Below are positions 17,201 to 23,361 of a stretch of DNA of 47,061 bases, piece by piece. Position numbers and translations under genes: made by a program. Each line of letters begins with the position of its first letter. The first letter of the stretch is position 1. The notes beneath the pieces are model-generated. The model saw only the letters and a list, made by a program, of their open reading frames with translations, was not told the origin of the DNA and did no database searches. Source of the DNA: Clostridia bacterium (GTDB lineage Bacteria; Bacillota; Clostridia; Christensenellales; Borkfalkiaceae); the NCBI GenBank assembly GCA_017621155.1, contig JAGATP010000058.1, positions 1 to 47,061 of the forward strand, given 5' to 3'.

Positions 17201-17336
17201 GTCTCCCTGGAAGATCGGTCTCATCGTCGCGCAAGTGGTCGTAGACGTGTTTACGGTCGGCATGATTGCATGGATTGTCCTTCGTGCCCTCGACGAAAAG
17301 AAACATCCCGATAATTACAAGAAAAAGGGAGAATAA
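14232..17336 (+). CDS. Membrane-anchored GH3 beta-glucosidase with swapped domain order
   Basis: A 1034-residue family 3 glycoside hydrolase. Order: an N-terminal membrane anchor (residues about 11-38); the GH3 C-terminal alpha/beta domain first (from about 80, with EEGSVLLKNNGVLPL and ARAGQEGSD); a fibronectin-III-like domain (from NYPFGYGLSYTTF to about 590); then the GH3 N-terminal barrel (about 670-960). The barrel has Lys817-His818 in IKHFAVND and the predicted nucleophile Asp917 in GIVHTDMY. A membrane segment (about 990-1010) and a KKKGE tail end the chain. Conventional GH3 enzymes have the barrel first; the reversed order is known from Ruminococcus albus and Butyrivibrio. Anchors at both ends suggest an extracytoplasmic enzyme acting on beta-glucosides or beta-xylosides, specificity unknown. 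ATG 14232 has GGAGG. Confidence 0.9.
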   Translation: MKKKMSNRKFRAITIPIVAVAFTLCQVATIGMTSFSVAMDDYLGKGEMNIVQAEGREDWDTDYYKNPYKNNEESKAASYEVAQKVQEEGSVLLKNNGVLPLQKDSEVTPFGYRYLEPIFGQVSSSGSAKWTISPTMPEEGLKKVLKINTSAIDRMKSAGKPEALTEAPGTLSAGALNDLMGGDSKIYEYDPSIYQGIGNLSSTTAIVMIARAGQEGSDKKYDGYTDGTAHYLDLTTKEKETIAFAKKNCKNVVVVVASSAAMDLDAIMQGEYEADAILQVGHVGEKGYAALGDLLVGNVNPSGRTVDIWASDFTKDPTYQNFGEMTYTNAQFTAHAYGTPSSDNGDGTFNRYFYEYQEDVYMGYRYYETAEVMDTSFVYGELDGKGAIKRAGAVNYPFGYGLSYTTFEQKVTSFHENGDKIEVSVSVTNTGKAAGKEVVQLYYSAPYTDFDVQNKIEKPVVNLVAFEKTGELKPGASETVVLSFLKEDMASYCYTHDNGDGTKGCYVLEEGDYEISLRKNSHEVIDTKTTTIRATEWFTNENPRQSEKDGQSAMDNEGNLLNYPASGANDSFVAATNRFEECNEYMNTESSILSRANWTGTFPKMPEGRVKTLSQKTVELFGIEETFDPYTDSKLGNVEGSLVYTNETRPVVKSGLTLTDMRGVDYHDDVWDDFLDQIDYKDETTLGQIIALMGGANYATTKVDALGLPDTKQADGANGIKAVKTDEGMELSATYGYAPLMASTWNKDLMYEVGNMFGKEALKCGISGWYSPAINLHRSPFSGRVFEYYSEDPLLTGKLASAVVSGAGDAGMYCYIKHFAVNDQETNREFFAHTWATEQAMRELYFKAFEIPFKEARMTINYVSDEQGTVSQKTMKAATAVMASQNDIGPTIAHANYSLLTSLLRDEWGFNGIVHTDMYVWMGEKSMYDLTFRAGSDTFLTYSFFAGIVDSESPTYQAVVRRALHDICYTVANSAMMNGSAPGAIITYSMSPWKIGLIVAQVVVDVFTVGMIAWIVLRALDEKKHPDNYKKKGE

Positions 17337-17355
17337 TCTCCCACTCCAAACAACA

Positions 17356-17387
17356 CAGGCTCGGCGGTGCCGAGCCTGTTTGTGTTT
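17356..17387 (+). terminator. Terminator of the GH3 gene
   Basis: CAGGCTCGGC (17356-17365) pairs with GCCGAGCCTG (17369-17378), then TTTGTGTTT. It lies between convergent genes and may also stop operon B transcription, though its minus-side T-run is poor. Confidence 0.8.
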
Positions 17388-17432
17388 CAAAATCCTTTCA
17401 GGGTCTGTTTCTCCCCTTCCATCGAGCCGAAA

Positions 17433-17942
17433 TCAAGCCTTCTTCTTTCCGATCAGAGGGAAGAGAACGAAGAGGGCGATTTCGGAGAGGAGATAGAGGA
17501 CAGCGTAAATCCAAGAAAGCGGCGAATACATTGCCACGGGAATGACGACGAGGAAGGCGATCGTATCGACGAGGAAGAGCGCCAAGGAAATTGCCAACCC
17601 CACGATCGCTATGCGGGTCAGCGATTTGACCTTCTCCGCGTCGCCATAGCTGCGCACGAGCCCAAGGATCAAGAAAATCGCAAGTAGGAGCACGAGCGCG
17701 TATACCGAAAGCGCGAGGACGGGAGCTGCGTCGGAGACGAAGAGAAGCGCTCCCCCGCCCAAGGCGACGGGATATCCCCCGAAGAAGCAAAAGTTAAGGA
17801 TACCGACGAGCAAAGGAAGGCAGATCGCACGCTCTCCCCTGCTGAGAGCCCCTCCCATATCGAAGCAAGGCGTCAAAAAGAGCAAGACGATTGCCGCGAT
17901 CAAAAGATAACTGTATTTGATCTTTCCAAAAAAGTTGTTCAT
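17433..17942 (-). CDS. Membrane protein, operon B gene 2
   Basis: Family not recognised. It has 169 residues with about five hydrophobic segments (near 11-26, 40-60, 66-95, 105-130, 135-160) and a C-terminal KKKA. GGAGGAAGAAC precedes the ATG at 17942. It is the second gene of operon B, and the reading frame of the first gene runs into it for about 149 bases in another phase. The operon is convergent with the GH3 gene. Confidence 0.7.
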   Translation of the reverse strand: MNNFFGKIKYSYLLIAAIVLLFLTPCFDMGGALSRGERAICLPLLVGILNFCFFGGYPVALGGGALLFVSDAAPVLALSVYALVLLLAIFLILGLVRSYGDAEKVKSLTRIAIVGLAISLALFLVDTIAFLVVIPVAMYSPLSWIYAVLYLLSEIALFVLFPLIGKKKA

Positions 17943-18549
17943 GTTCTTCCTCCGTTTTCTTAATTTTAAAAGGGCGGCTTACGCCTCTTTTTGTTTGCTT
18001 GTCTTTTCCGCGACGGAAAAAGCGAATGAGCTCGGGGATCGCAAAGCAAAGCAAAAGGACGTACAGCACGAGGTACACGATCACGTAGTAAAACGCCGCA
18101 TGCAGCTCGCCGTAGCTCGGGCCTTCTGCCAGGTAAGAAAATTCAAACGGCAGAGCCAGCGTGCACATCGTCAGCGAACCGATCAGGGAAATAGCCAAAA
18201 GCTTTTCCTTCCGCTTCTTTTTGCCCCGAATCATCGTCACCAATGAAAGCACAAAGACAACGAGGTAGAGGACATAATAGCACGCACCGAGCTTACAGGA
18301 AAGGTACGCGGAATCCTCAAAAACCGCCAACCAAAAATCCGCCGGGAAAAAAACCATCACCCCATAGCTGAACGATTGAAAAAAAAAGACTACGATGATA
18401 GAACAAATCGGCACGATCGGGAAGCCCCAGGACACCAAGAAATGGGGCAGGACGTAGCAGATGATCTCCATCGTCGAAGGAACGAGCGTCGCGGTCGGTA
18501 CGATACACATCAGAAGAAAAGCGCAAAGCTCAATCGGAAATTTTTTCAT
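17794..18549 (-). CDS. Membrane protein, operon B gene 1, probably frameshifted near its end
   Basis: Family not recognised. The open frame has 251 residues from ATG 18549 (MKKFPIELC, AAGGA upstream), with about five hydrophobic segments in the first 175. The last 60 residues or so are odd: they lose all hydrophobicity and about 50 of them are an out-of-phase reading of the next gene. Removing one A from the A5 run (minus strand, 17992-17988) puts a TAA at 17981-17979 in frame. The protein would then have 189 residues ending in KEA, just before the downstream ribosome site. That is the likelier product, through a sequencing error, a real mutation or slippage. An earlier in-frame start at 18705 would precede the promoter -10 and is rejected. 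Confidence 0.6.
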   Translation of the reverse strand: MKKFPIELCAFLLMCIVPTATLVPSTMEIICYVLPHFLVSWGFPIVPICSIIVVFFFQSFSYGVMVFFPADFWLAVFEDSAYLSCKLGACYYVLYLVVFVLSLVTMIRGKKKRKEKLLAISLIGSLTMCTLALPFEFSYLAEGPSYGELHAAFYYVIVYLVLYVLLLCFAIPELIRFFRRGKDKQTKRGVSRPFKIKKTEEEHEQLFWKDQIQLSFDRGNRLALFDALLRYGRGSQQGRACDLPSFARRYP

Positions 18550-18637
18550 TTTGTAAGTCCTTCTTTTGATTTCAAGAAACTGTCCCCTTTTTAGCGATCC
18601 GTCGATCGGAGAGCCGAAATCGTATTCTTCTGATGAA

Positions 18638-18667
18638 ATTATACCATAGTCTCCCCATGTTTGTCTT
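18638..18667 (-). promoter_or_regulatory. Operon B promoter with weak -35
   Basis: Minus strand AAGACA (18667-18662), an 18-bp spacer and TATAAT (18643-18638). As at operon A, the poor -35 directly abuts a repeat array. Confidence 0.6.
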
Positions 18668-18751
18668 TTGGATTTTCTATTTTTCTCTTGGGATTTTGCC
18701 CTCAATTTTGCTTTTTCTCTTGGGATTTTCCTCTATTGCTTTGTGATTAAC
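18667..18751 (-). promoter_or_regulatory. Three-site direct-repeat array B, twin of array A
   Basis: Plus-strand cores TTTGGATTTT (18667), TTGGGATTTT (18688) and TTGGGATTTT (18720) have spacings of 21 and 32 bp, the same as array A. The ATTGCTTTGTGATTAAC block is at 18735-18751. Sequence between the sites differs from array A while the sites and spacing are kept, which points to selection on the sites. The array occupies the gap between operon B and the MATE gene stop. Confidence 0.65.
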
Positions 18752-18776
18752 AATATTTTTCGTGTAATCCGAAAAT

Positions 18777-20138
18777 TCAGATTGTTTTTTGCTTTTCCGA
18801 GCCGTAGCCGTAGCGTTTTCGGTTTGCGAGCACGAAAATCAGGGACAGAGCGAGGGAACACGCTTCGGAAAAGAGCATGGCGAGCCACACACCGTCCACG
18901 TCCCAAAAAAGGGGCAGAAGATAGATAAAGCCAACCTGAAAGACAAAGCTGCGCGCAAGGGACAAGATCGCCGAGATCGTTCCGTTCGAAAGGGAGGTAA
19001 AGAACGCCGAGAAGAAGATGTTGAACGCCGAAAGAAGGAAGGAGGTAAAGTAGAGCCGCAAAGCACGCGCGGTGAACAGGGAAAGAGGCTCGCTGTACCC
19101 GACGAAAATTTTAGACAACGGCATGGCAAACAGCTCCGCCGCACCCGTCATCAGAATTGCCGTGACGGACAGGATCACCAGGCTCTTTTTGAGAATATTT
19201 CTCAGCTCTCCCCGATTTTGCGCCCCGAAATTGTAGCCGATGCGGGGAGACACGCCCATGGCGTAGCCGAAGTATACGCCCACGAAGAGAAACGCGACGT
19301 ACATAATGATTCCGTAAGCCGTCACGCCGTCCTGTCCCACGAGCCGCATGAGCTGCGCGTTGTAGAGCATGTTGGCGACGGACATGGCGACGTTCGAACA
19401 CATTTCGGAAAGCCCGTTGTAACAGCTCTGCACGATGGGCTTCCATTTCAAGCCCGTCGGCACGACCCGAAGCCCCGTGCTGTTTTTGCACAGAAAATAG
19501 ACGAGAGGGATTCCCCCGCCCACCGTCTGACTAATTCCCGTGGCGATCGCCGCGCCCGCCACGCCCCAAGGGAAGACGTACACGAAGAGGTAATCCAAAA
19601 CCATATTGGTCACACCCGCCAGAACGGTGATCCAAAAGGCAAAGGAAGGCTTGCCCGCCACGGCGAGAAACGCCTGAAAGGCGTATTGCAGCATCATGGT
19701 GACGGTAAAAGCGGCAAACACTCTGCCATAGGTCAGGCAATAGCCGAGCATTTCCTCGCTCGCACCCATCCAGACGGCGACGGGCTCCAAAAGGAGTTCT
19801 CCGAGCAGCGTGAGCCCCGCACCCGAAAGAAGAAGGACAATGACGAGCATGGAAAAATACTTCCTCGCGCCATCCTTATCCCCTTCCCCCAGCGTTTTGG
19901 CAATGAGTGCGCTGCCGCCCGTACCGATCATCATTCCCGTACAGCCGAGAATCATAAGATAGGGCAAAATAAAGTTGACCGCCGCAAAGGCGGTATCCCC
20001 GACGACGTTGGAGACGAAAATTCCGTCCACCACGCCGTAAATGCTCGACACGATCATCATACCGATCATGGGGAGAGAGGTAAAAATAAGCTTTTTATAA
20101 GAGTTGTAACCTTCTAATTGTCTCGTTGATTCTTTCAT
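18777..20138 (-). CDS. MATE family multidrug efflux transporter
   Basis: A 453-residue transporter with about twelve membrane helices in two homologous halves. The N-terminal half has the MATE-type YGVVDGIFVSNVVGD and ILGCTGMMIGTGGSALIAKTLGEGD segments. Such proteins export cationic drugs or metabolites by Na+ or H+ antiport; the substrate is unknown. It is transcribed alone from a promoter at 20147-20175 that leaves almost no leader. No clear terminator follows; a weak hairpin overlaps the start of array B. Confidence 0.93.
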   Translation of the reverse strand: MKESTRQLEGYNSYKKLIFTSLPMIGMMIVSSIYGVVDGIFVSNVVGDTAFAAVNFILPYLMILGCTGMMIGTGGSALIAKTLGEGDKDGARKYFSMLVIVLLLSGAGLTLLGELLLEPVAVWMGASEEMLGYCLTYGRVFAAFTVTMMLQYAFQAFLAVAGKPSFAFWITVLAGVTNMVLDYLFVYVFPWGVAGAAIATGISQTVGGGIPLVYFLCKNSTGLRVVPTGLKWKPIVQSCYNGLSEMCSNVAMSVANMLYNAQLMRLVGQDGVTAYGIIMYVAFLFVGVYFGYAMGVSPRIGYNFGAQNRGELRNILKKSLVILSVTAILMTGAAELFAMPLSKIFVGYSEPLSLFTARALRLYFTSFLLSAFNIFFSAFFTSLSNGTISAILSLARSFVFQVGFIYLLPLFWDVDGVWLAMLFSEACSLALSLIFVLANRKRYGYGSEKQKTI

Positions 20139-20146
20139 GGTCTCTT

Positions 20147-20175
20147 ATTGTACCAATTCAAAGGCAAGATGTAAA
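20147..20175 (-). promoter_or_regulatory. MATE gene promoter giving a nearly leaderless mRNA
   Basis: Minus strand TTTACA (20175-20170), a 17-bp spacer and TACAAT (20152-20147). Only eight bases (AAGAGACC) separate the -10 from the ATG, so the start site falls within about two bases of the start codon. A ribosome site could not be in the transcript. Confidence 0.6.
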
Positions 20176-20177
20176 GC

Positions 20178-20205
20178 AAAAATCCCGATTTTCATCGGGA
20201 TTTTT
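20178..20205. terminator. Bidirectional terminator downstream of pfp
   Basis: AAAAATCCCGAT (20178-20189) pairs with ATCGGGATTTTT (20194-20205) around TTTC. A T-run is present on both strands. On the minus strand it ends the pfp transcript after the interspersed repeat. Confidence 0.85.
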
Positions 20206-20210
20206 CATGA

Positions 20211-20370
20211 GAGCGTGTTTCCACGATCCGAAATGTGCAGGTTTTGAGCAGATTTTTTGCAGGACAAGGCGCGAGGAGGGCGAATACTAGACGTATTTAA
20301 CCGACGAGTAACGAAGTCCTGCGGAAAATGTGCCGAAAGATGCGCGTTGAGCGTTCGTGGAAGCACGCTC
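20211..20370. repeat. 160-bp structured interspersed repeat, copy 1
   Basis: Terminal inverted repeats GAGCGTGTTTCCACGA and TCGTGGAAGCACGCTC bound the element. Inside are GCAGGAC with GTCCTGC and, at the centre, AATAC with GTATT, so the whole can fold into nested stems. It begins at the last base of the pfp stop codon. Copy 2 at 36843-37002 has the same length and about 90% identity by eye. It carries no coding capacity. It resembles MITE- or REP-type elements; no transposase is in the window. Confidence 0.85.
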
Positions 20371-21593
20371 TAATATTCGAGTTTGAGATGCCGAGGCAAA
20401 CCGTCTACCCAAAGGGGCGAGATTTCCGACTGAATGAGCGGACGGATGTAGTGGATGAGTTCCTTCGTCACGTAAGTGCCGTCGGGGGTAATCCACTCAT
20501 CGGGCACTTTTTTCTCCACGTTGGCGATCTCCGCCACGTCGGCAAGCTCGGTGATGCACATATACGGATCTTCGGAAACTCTCTTTAAGCAGGCAACCAT
20601 GCCCGTCTTTCCTTCAAACGCCGCTTTAACCGCCGCGCCTGCGGAGTTGAATGCCTCCGTCACGTCGATACGGGAAGTGATGTGCGCCGCACAGCGTTGG
20701 AGAGAGGAAAATTCAATCGCCCTCGTCTTGACGCGGTACTTTTCGGCAACCTTACCCGCGAGGAAGCGCGCCGTCCCTGCAAGCTGCTTGTGCCCGAAAG
20801 CATCCACATAGTCCACGTGGTCGGCAAGCTCGCAGACGTACCTTCCGTCCGCAACCTTGACGCCCTCCGAAACGGCAATGACGACGGAGCGATTCTCTTT
20901 GAGAAGCTCTCCCGTCCTTTCGAGAAATTTGTCGATGTCGAATACCCGCTCGGGAAGGTAGATCATATCGACCCCCTCGCAGTCCTCGCCCTTGGCGAGC
21001 GCAGCAGCCGCCGTGAGCCATCCTGCGTTTCTGCCCATGATTTCGATGACGGAAACGACGGGATAATCGTAGACGAGCCCGTCCCGAATGATCTCCTTGG
21101 TCGTCGCCGCGATGTACTTCGCCGCCGAGCCGTAACCGGGGGTGTGATCGGTCTTATTGAGGTCGTTGTCGATGGTCTTGGGGCACCCCATAAAGCGAAT
21201 GGGACTTTTGATCAGCTTTCCGTACGTGCTAAGCTTGTCGATGGTATCCATGGAATCGTTTCCGCCGATGTAGAAAAAGGCGAAAATCTCGTAGCGGTTG
21301 AGGATTTCGAAAATCTTGTCGTAAACTTCCTCGTTTCCCTGAATAGCAGGAAGCTTATAGCGGCACGAGCCCAGGAAGGAAGAGGGCGTTCTCTTTAAAA
21401 GATCCATATCGAGATCGTTTTTGATCTGCGTGGAGAGATCGACGATCTGCTCGTCCAAAAGCCCTTTCACCCCGTGTACCATGCCGTACACCTTGTCTGC
21501 ACCTCTGTCCTTTGCGGTTTTGAACACGCCGAGAAGAGAGGAATTGATAACCGAAGTCGGCCCGCCTGATTGACCCACAATTACGTTTTTCAT
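20370..21593 (-). CDS. pfp: PPi-dependent 6-phosphofructokinase
   Basis: A 407-residue group of the phosphofructokinase superfamily, forming fructose 1,6-bisphosphate. Diagnostic residues favour pyrophosphate over ATP: GGNDS (Asp where ATP enzymes have the second Gly of GGDGS) and PKTIDND (Lys where ATP enzymes have Gly). The N-terminal GQSGGPTSVINSS and MGRNAGW are typical. It allows reversible, ATP-saving glycolysis in anaerobes. The start is at MKNVIVGQSGG (21593) with AAGGGGA upstream; an upstream ATG at 21650 lies at the promoter and is rejected. A 17-bp palindrome sits inside its promoter. Confidence 0.92.
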   Translation of the reverse strand: MKNVIVGQSGGPTSVINSSLLGVFKTAKDRGADKVYGMVHGVKGLLDEQIVDLSTQIKNDLDMDLLKRTPSSFLGSCRYKLPAIQGNEEVYDKIFEILNRYEIFAFFYIGGNDSMDTIDKLSTYGKLIKSPIRFMGCPKTIDNDLNKTDHTPGYGSAAKYIAATTKEIIRDGLVYDYPVVSVIEIMGRNAGWLTAAAALAKGEDCEGVDMIYLPERVFDIDKFLERTGELLKENRSVVIAVSEGVKVADGRYVCELADHVDYVDAFGHKQLAGTARFLAGKVAEKYRVKTRAIEFSSLQRCAAHITSRIDVTEAFNSAGAAVKAAFEGKTGMVACLKRVSEDPYMCITELADVAEIANVEKKVPDEWITPDGTYVTKELIHYIRPLIQSEISPLWVDGLPRHLKLEY

Positions 21594-21638
21594 GTTGTTT
21601 CCCCTTGAAAAAAAATGAAAGCATTTTGCTTTGGATTC

Positions 21639-21666
21639 ATCATAACACAATTTCCGAAATTGTCAA
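21639..21666 (-). promoter_or_regulatory. pfp promoter with palindromic operator
   Basis: Minus strand TTGACA (21666-21661), a 16-bp spacer and TATGAT (21644-21639). The spacer and part of the -35 are covered by the perfect palindrome ACAATTTCCGAAATTGT (21647-21663), an 8-bp arm each side of one base. That position fits a repressor blocking polymerase. Confidence 0.7.
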
Positions 21667-21737
21667 GGGGAAATTTGAAATAGAAAAATTCTGCAATGTA
21701 TTTCGGTAAAATTTGCAAATAAAATAGATTGCGGCTC

Positions 21738-21767
21738 AAAAAAATATCCCGAAACTCGGGATATTTT
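21738..21767 (-). terminator. Terminator of the comM-trxA operon
   Basis: A 12-bp stem (21741-21752 with 21756-21767) with an AAC loop and a T-run on the minus strand, directly after the trxA stop codon. Confidence 0.9.
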
Positions 21768-21770
21768 CGT

Positions 21771-22088
21771 TCAAAGGTTTTTTTCGACGAAAGAGGCAAG
21801 CACGCTTTTCGGTGCAAAGCCGAGGGAGTTGTCCTTGAGCACGCCGTCCTTGAAAAAGAGGACGTTGGGAATCGAACTGATTCCGTACTTTTGCGCAAGT
21901 TCCATGTTCTCGTCCACGTCGATTTTGACGAAAACCGCCTTTCCCTCGTATTCCTTGGAAACCTCTTCGAGGACAGGGCCGAGCATCTTGCAGGGCCCGC
22001 ACCAGGTTGCCCAAAAGTCGACGACGATGGGAAGCTTTTCCTCTTTCAAGAGGGTTTCGAATTCCGACTGATTGATGTGTTTTACCAT
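21771..22088 (-). CDS. trxA: Thioredoxin
   Basis: A 105-residue thioredoxin with the WCGPC active site, the ATWC context, and the cis-proline loop SIPNVLFF. It reduces disulphides for ribonucleotide reductase, peroxidases and others. The ATG at 22088 lies seven bases from AAGGAG; a GTG two codons earlier would touch that site. It is the last gene of the eight-gene operon, two bases after hisS. Confidence 0.96.
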   Translation of the reverse strand: MVKHINQSEFETLLKEEKLPIVVDFWATWCGPCKMLGPVLEEVSKEYEGKAVFVKIDVDENMELAQKYGISSIPNVLFFKDGVLKDNSLGFAPKSVLASFVEKNL

Positions 22089-22090
22089 TT

Positions 22091-23347
22091 TCACACTCCT
22101 TTCGTAAAGTAGTCTACCGCATTTTCGAAGGAAACATTCTCCGAAGCGGAGGAAGTCATGTTTTTCACGGTCATAAAGCCGTGTTCAAGCTCGTTTGAGC
22201 CGATGGTGGCGACGAACTTCGCCCCCGTTTTGCCCGCGTATTTGAACTGCGCCTTCAAGGAGCGGTTCATGTGGTCGGTATCCGCCGCAACGCCCGCCTT
22301 TCTGAGCGCGGCGCACAGCGCGAACGCCTTTTTGCGGGACGCCTCGTCCATTCCCGCAAGGTAGACGGTGACGGCGGGCTCTTCCCCGAACGGAATGCCC
22401 GTATTCTGCATGAGCAGGATGAGCCGCTCGATGCCCGCGGCAAAGCCGACTGCCGGCGTGGGATTCCCGCCCAGGTGCTCGATGAGGGTGTCGTATCTGC
22501 CTCCGCCGAGCACCGTGCCCTGCGCGCCGATGGCGGTGGACACAAATTCAAAGACGGTCTTGGAATAGTAGTCGAGCCCCCTGACGATGTTGGGGTTTAA
22601 ACGGAAGGAAACGCCCGCCTCCCTTAGAAGCTCCTTCACCGTTTCGAAGTGCTCTTTGCACTCCTCGCACAGATAATCGGTGATAAGGGGCGCGTTTGCG
22701 GCGATCTCGTGACAGCGCGTTTCCTTGCAGTCGAGCATTCGGAGGGGATTTTTTTCAAACCGAGTCCTGCACGTCTCACAAAGTTCTCCAAGGTGGGGGC
22801 GGAAATAGTCGCGAAGCGCCTCGTTGTACTTGGGACGGCAATGCTTACAGCCGATGGAATTTAAGTTGAGCTCGACGTCCTCGATGCCGAGATCCTTCAA
22901 AAAGTCGTCCGCAAGCAGAATGACTTCCGCATCCGCATCGGGAGAAGCAGAGCCGAAAAACTCGACGCCGAACTGATGAAATTCTCTGAGCCGTCCCGCC
23001 TGCGGTCTTTCATAGCGGAAGGCGGGGGTGATATAATAGAGCTTTGCGGGCAGGGCGGAATTCTGAAGCCCGTTTTCGATGAACAGACGCGCGACACCCG
23101 CCGTTCCCTCGGGCTTCAACGTAATGCTGCGATCCCCTTTGTCGAGGAAGGTATACATTTCTTTATTGACGATGTCCGTCGTATCGCCGACGCCGCGGCA
23201 AAAGAGCTCGGTATGCTCGAAGGTGGGCGTTCTGACTTCCCGAAAAGCATACCTTGCGGCAACGGCGCCCGCCTTTTGTTCAACGTACTGAAAGCGATAG
23301 GAATCGGAGGGCAGGACGTCCTTCGTTCCTTTGGGGATCGTGACCAT
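22091..23347 (-). CDS. hisS: Histidyl-tRNA synthetase
   Basis: A 418-residue class II synthetase. Motif 1 lies near VRTPTFEHTELF; motif 2 is FRYERPQAGRLREFHQFGVEFFG; the histidine-A loop is GLDYYSKTVFEF; motif 3 is GFAAGIERLI. A C-terminal anticodon-binding domain follows. CKHC and CEEC pairs in the middle could bind a metal in the insertion domain. It follows hslU by 14 bases; no T-box precedes it, as expected for an internal operon gene. AAGGAGA precedes the start. Confidence 0.97.
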   Translation of the reverse strand: MVTIPKGTKDVLPSDSYRFQYVEQKAGAVAARYAFREVRTPTFEHTELFCRGVGDTTDIVNKEMYTFLDKGDRSITLKPEGTAGVARLFIENGLQNSALPAKLYYITPAFRYERPQAGRLREFHQFGVEFFGSASPDADAEVILLADDFLKDLGIEDVELNLNSIGCKHCRPKYNEALRDYFRPHLGELCETCRTRFEKNPLRMLDCKETRCHEIAANAPLITDYLCEECKEHFETVKELLREAGVSFRLNPNIVRGLDYYSKTVFEFVSTAIGAQGTVLGGGRYDTLIEHLGGNPTPAVGFAAGIERLILLMQNTGIPFGEEPAVTVYLAGMDEASRKKAFALCAALRKAGVAADTDHMNRSLKAQFKYAGKTGAKFVATIGSNELEHGFMTVKNMTSSASENVSFENAVDYFTKGV

Positions 23348-23361
23348 AATGTTTCTCCTTT

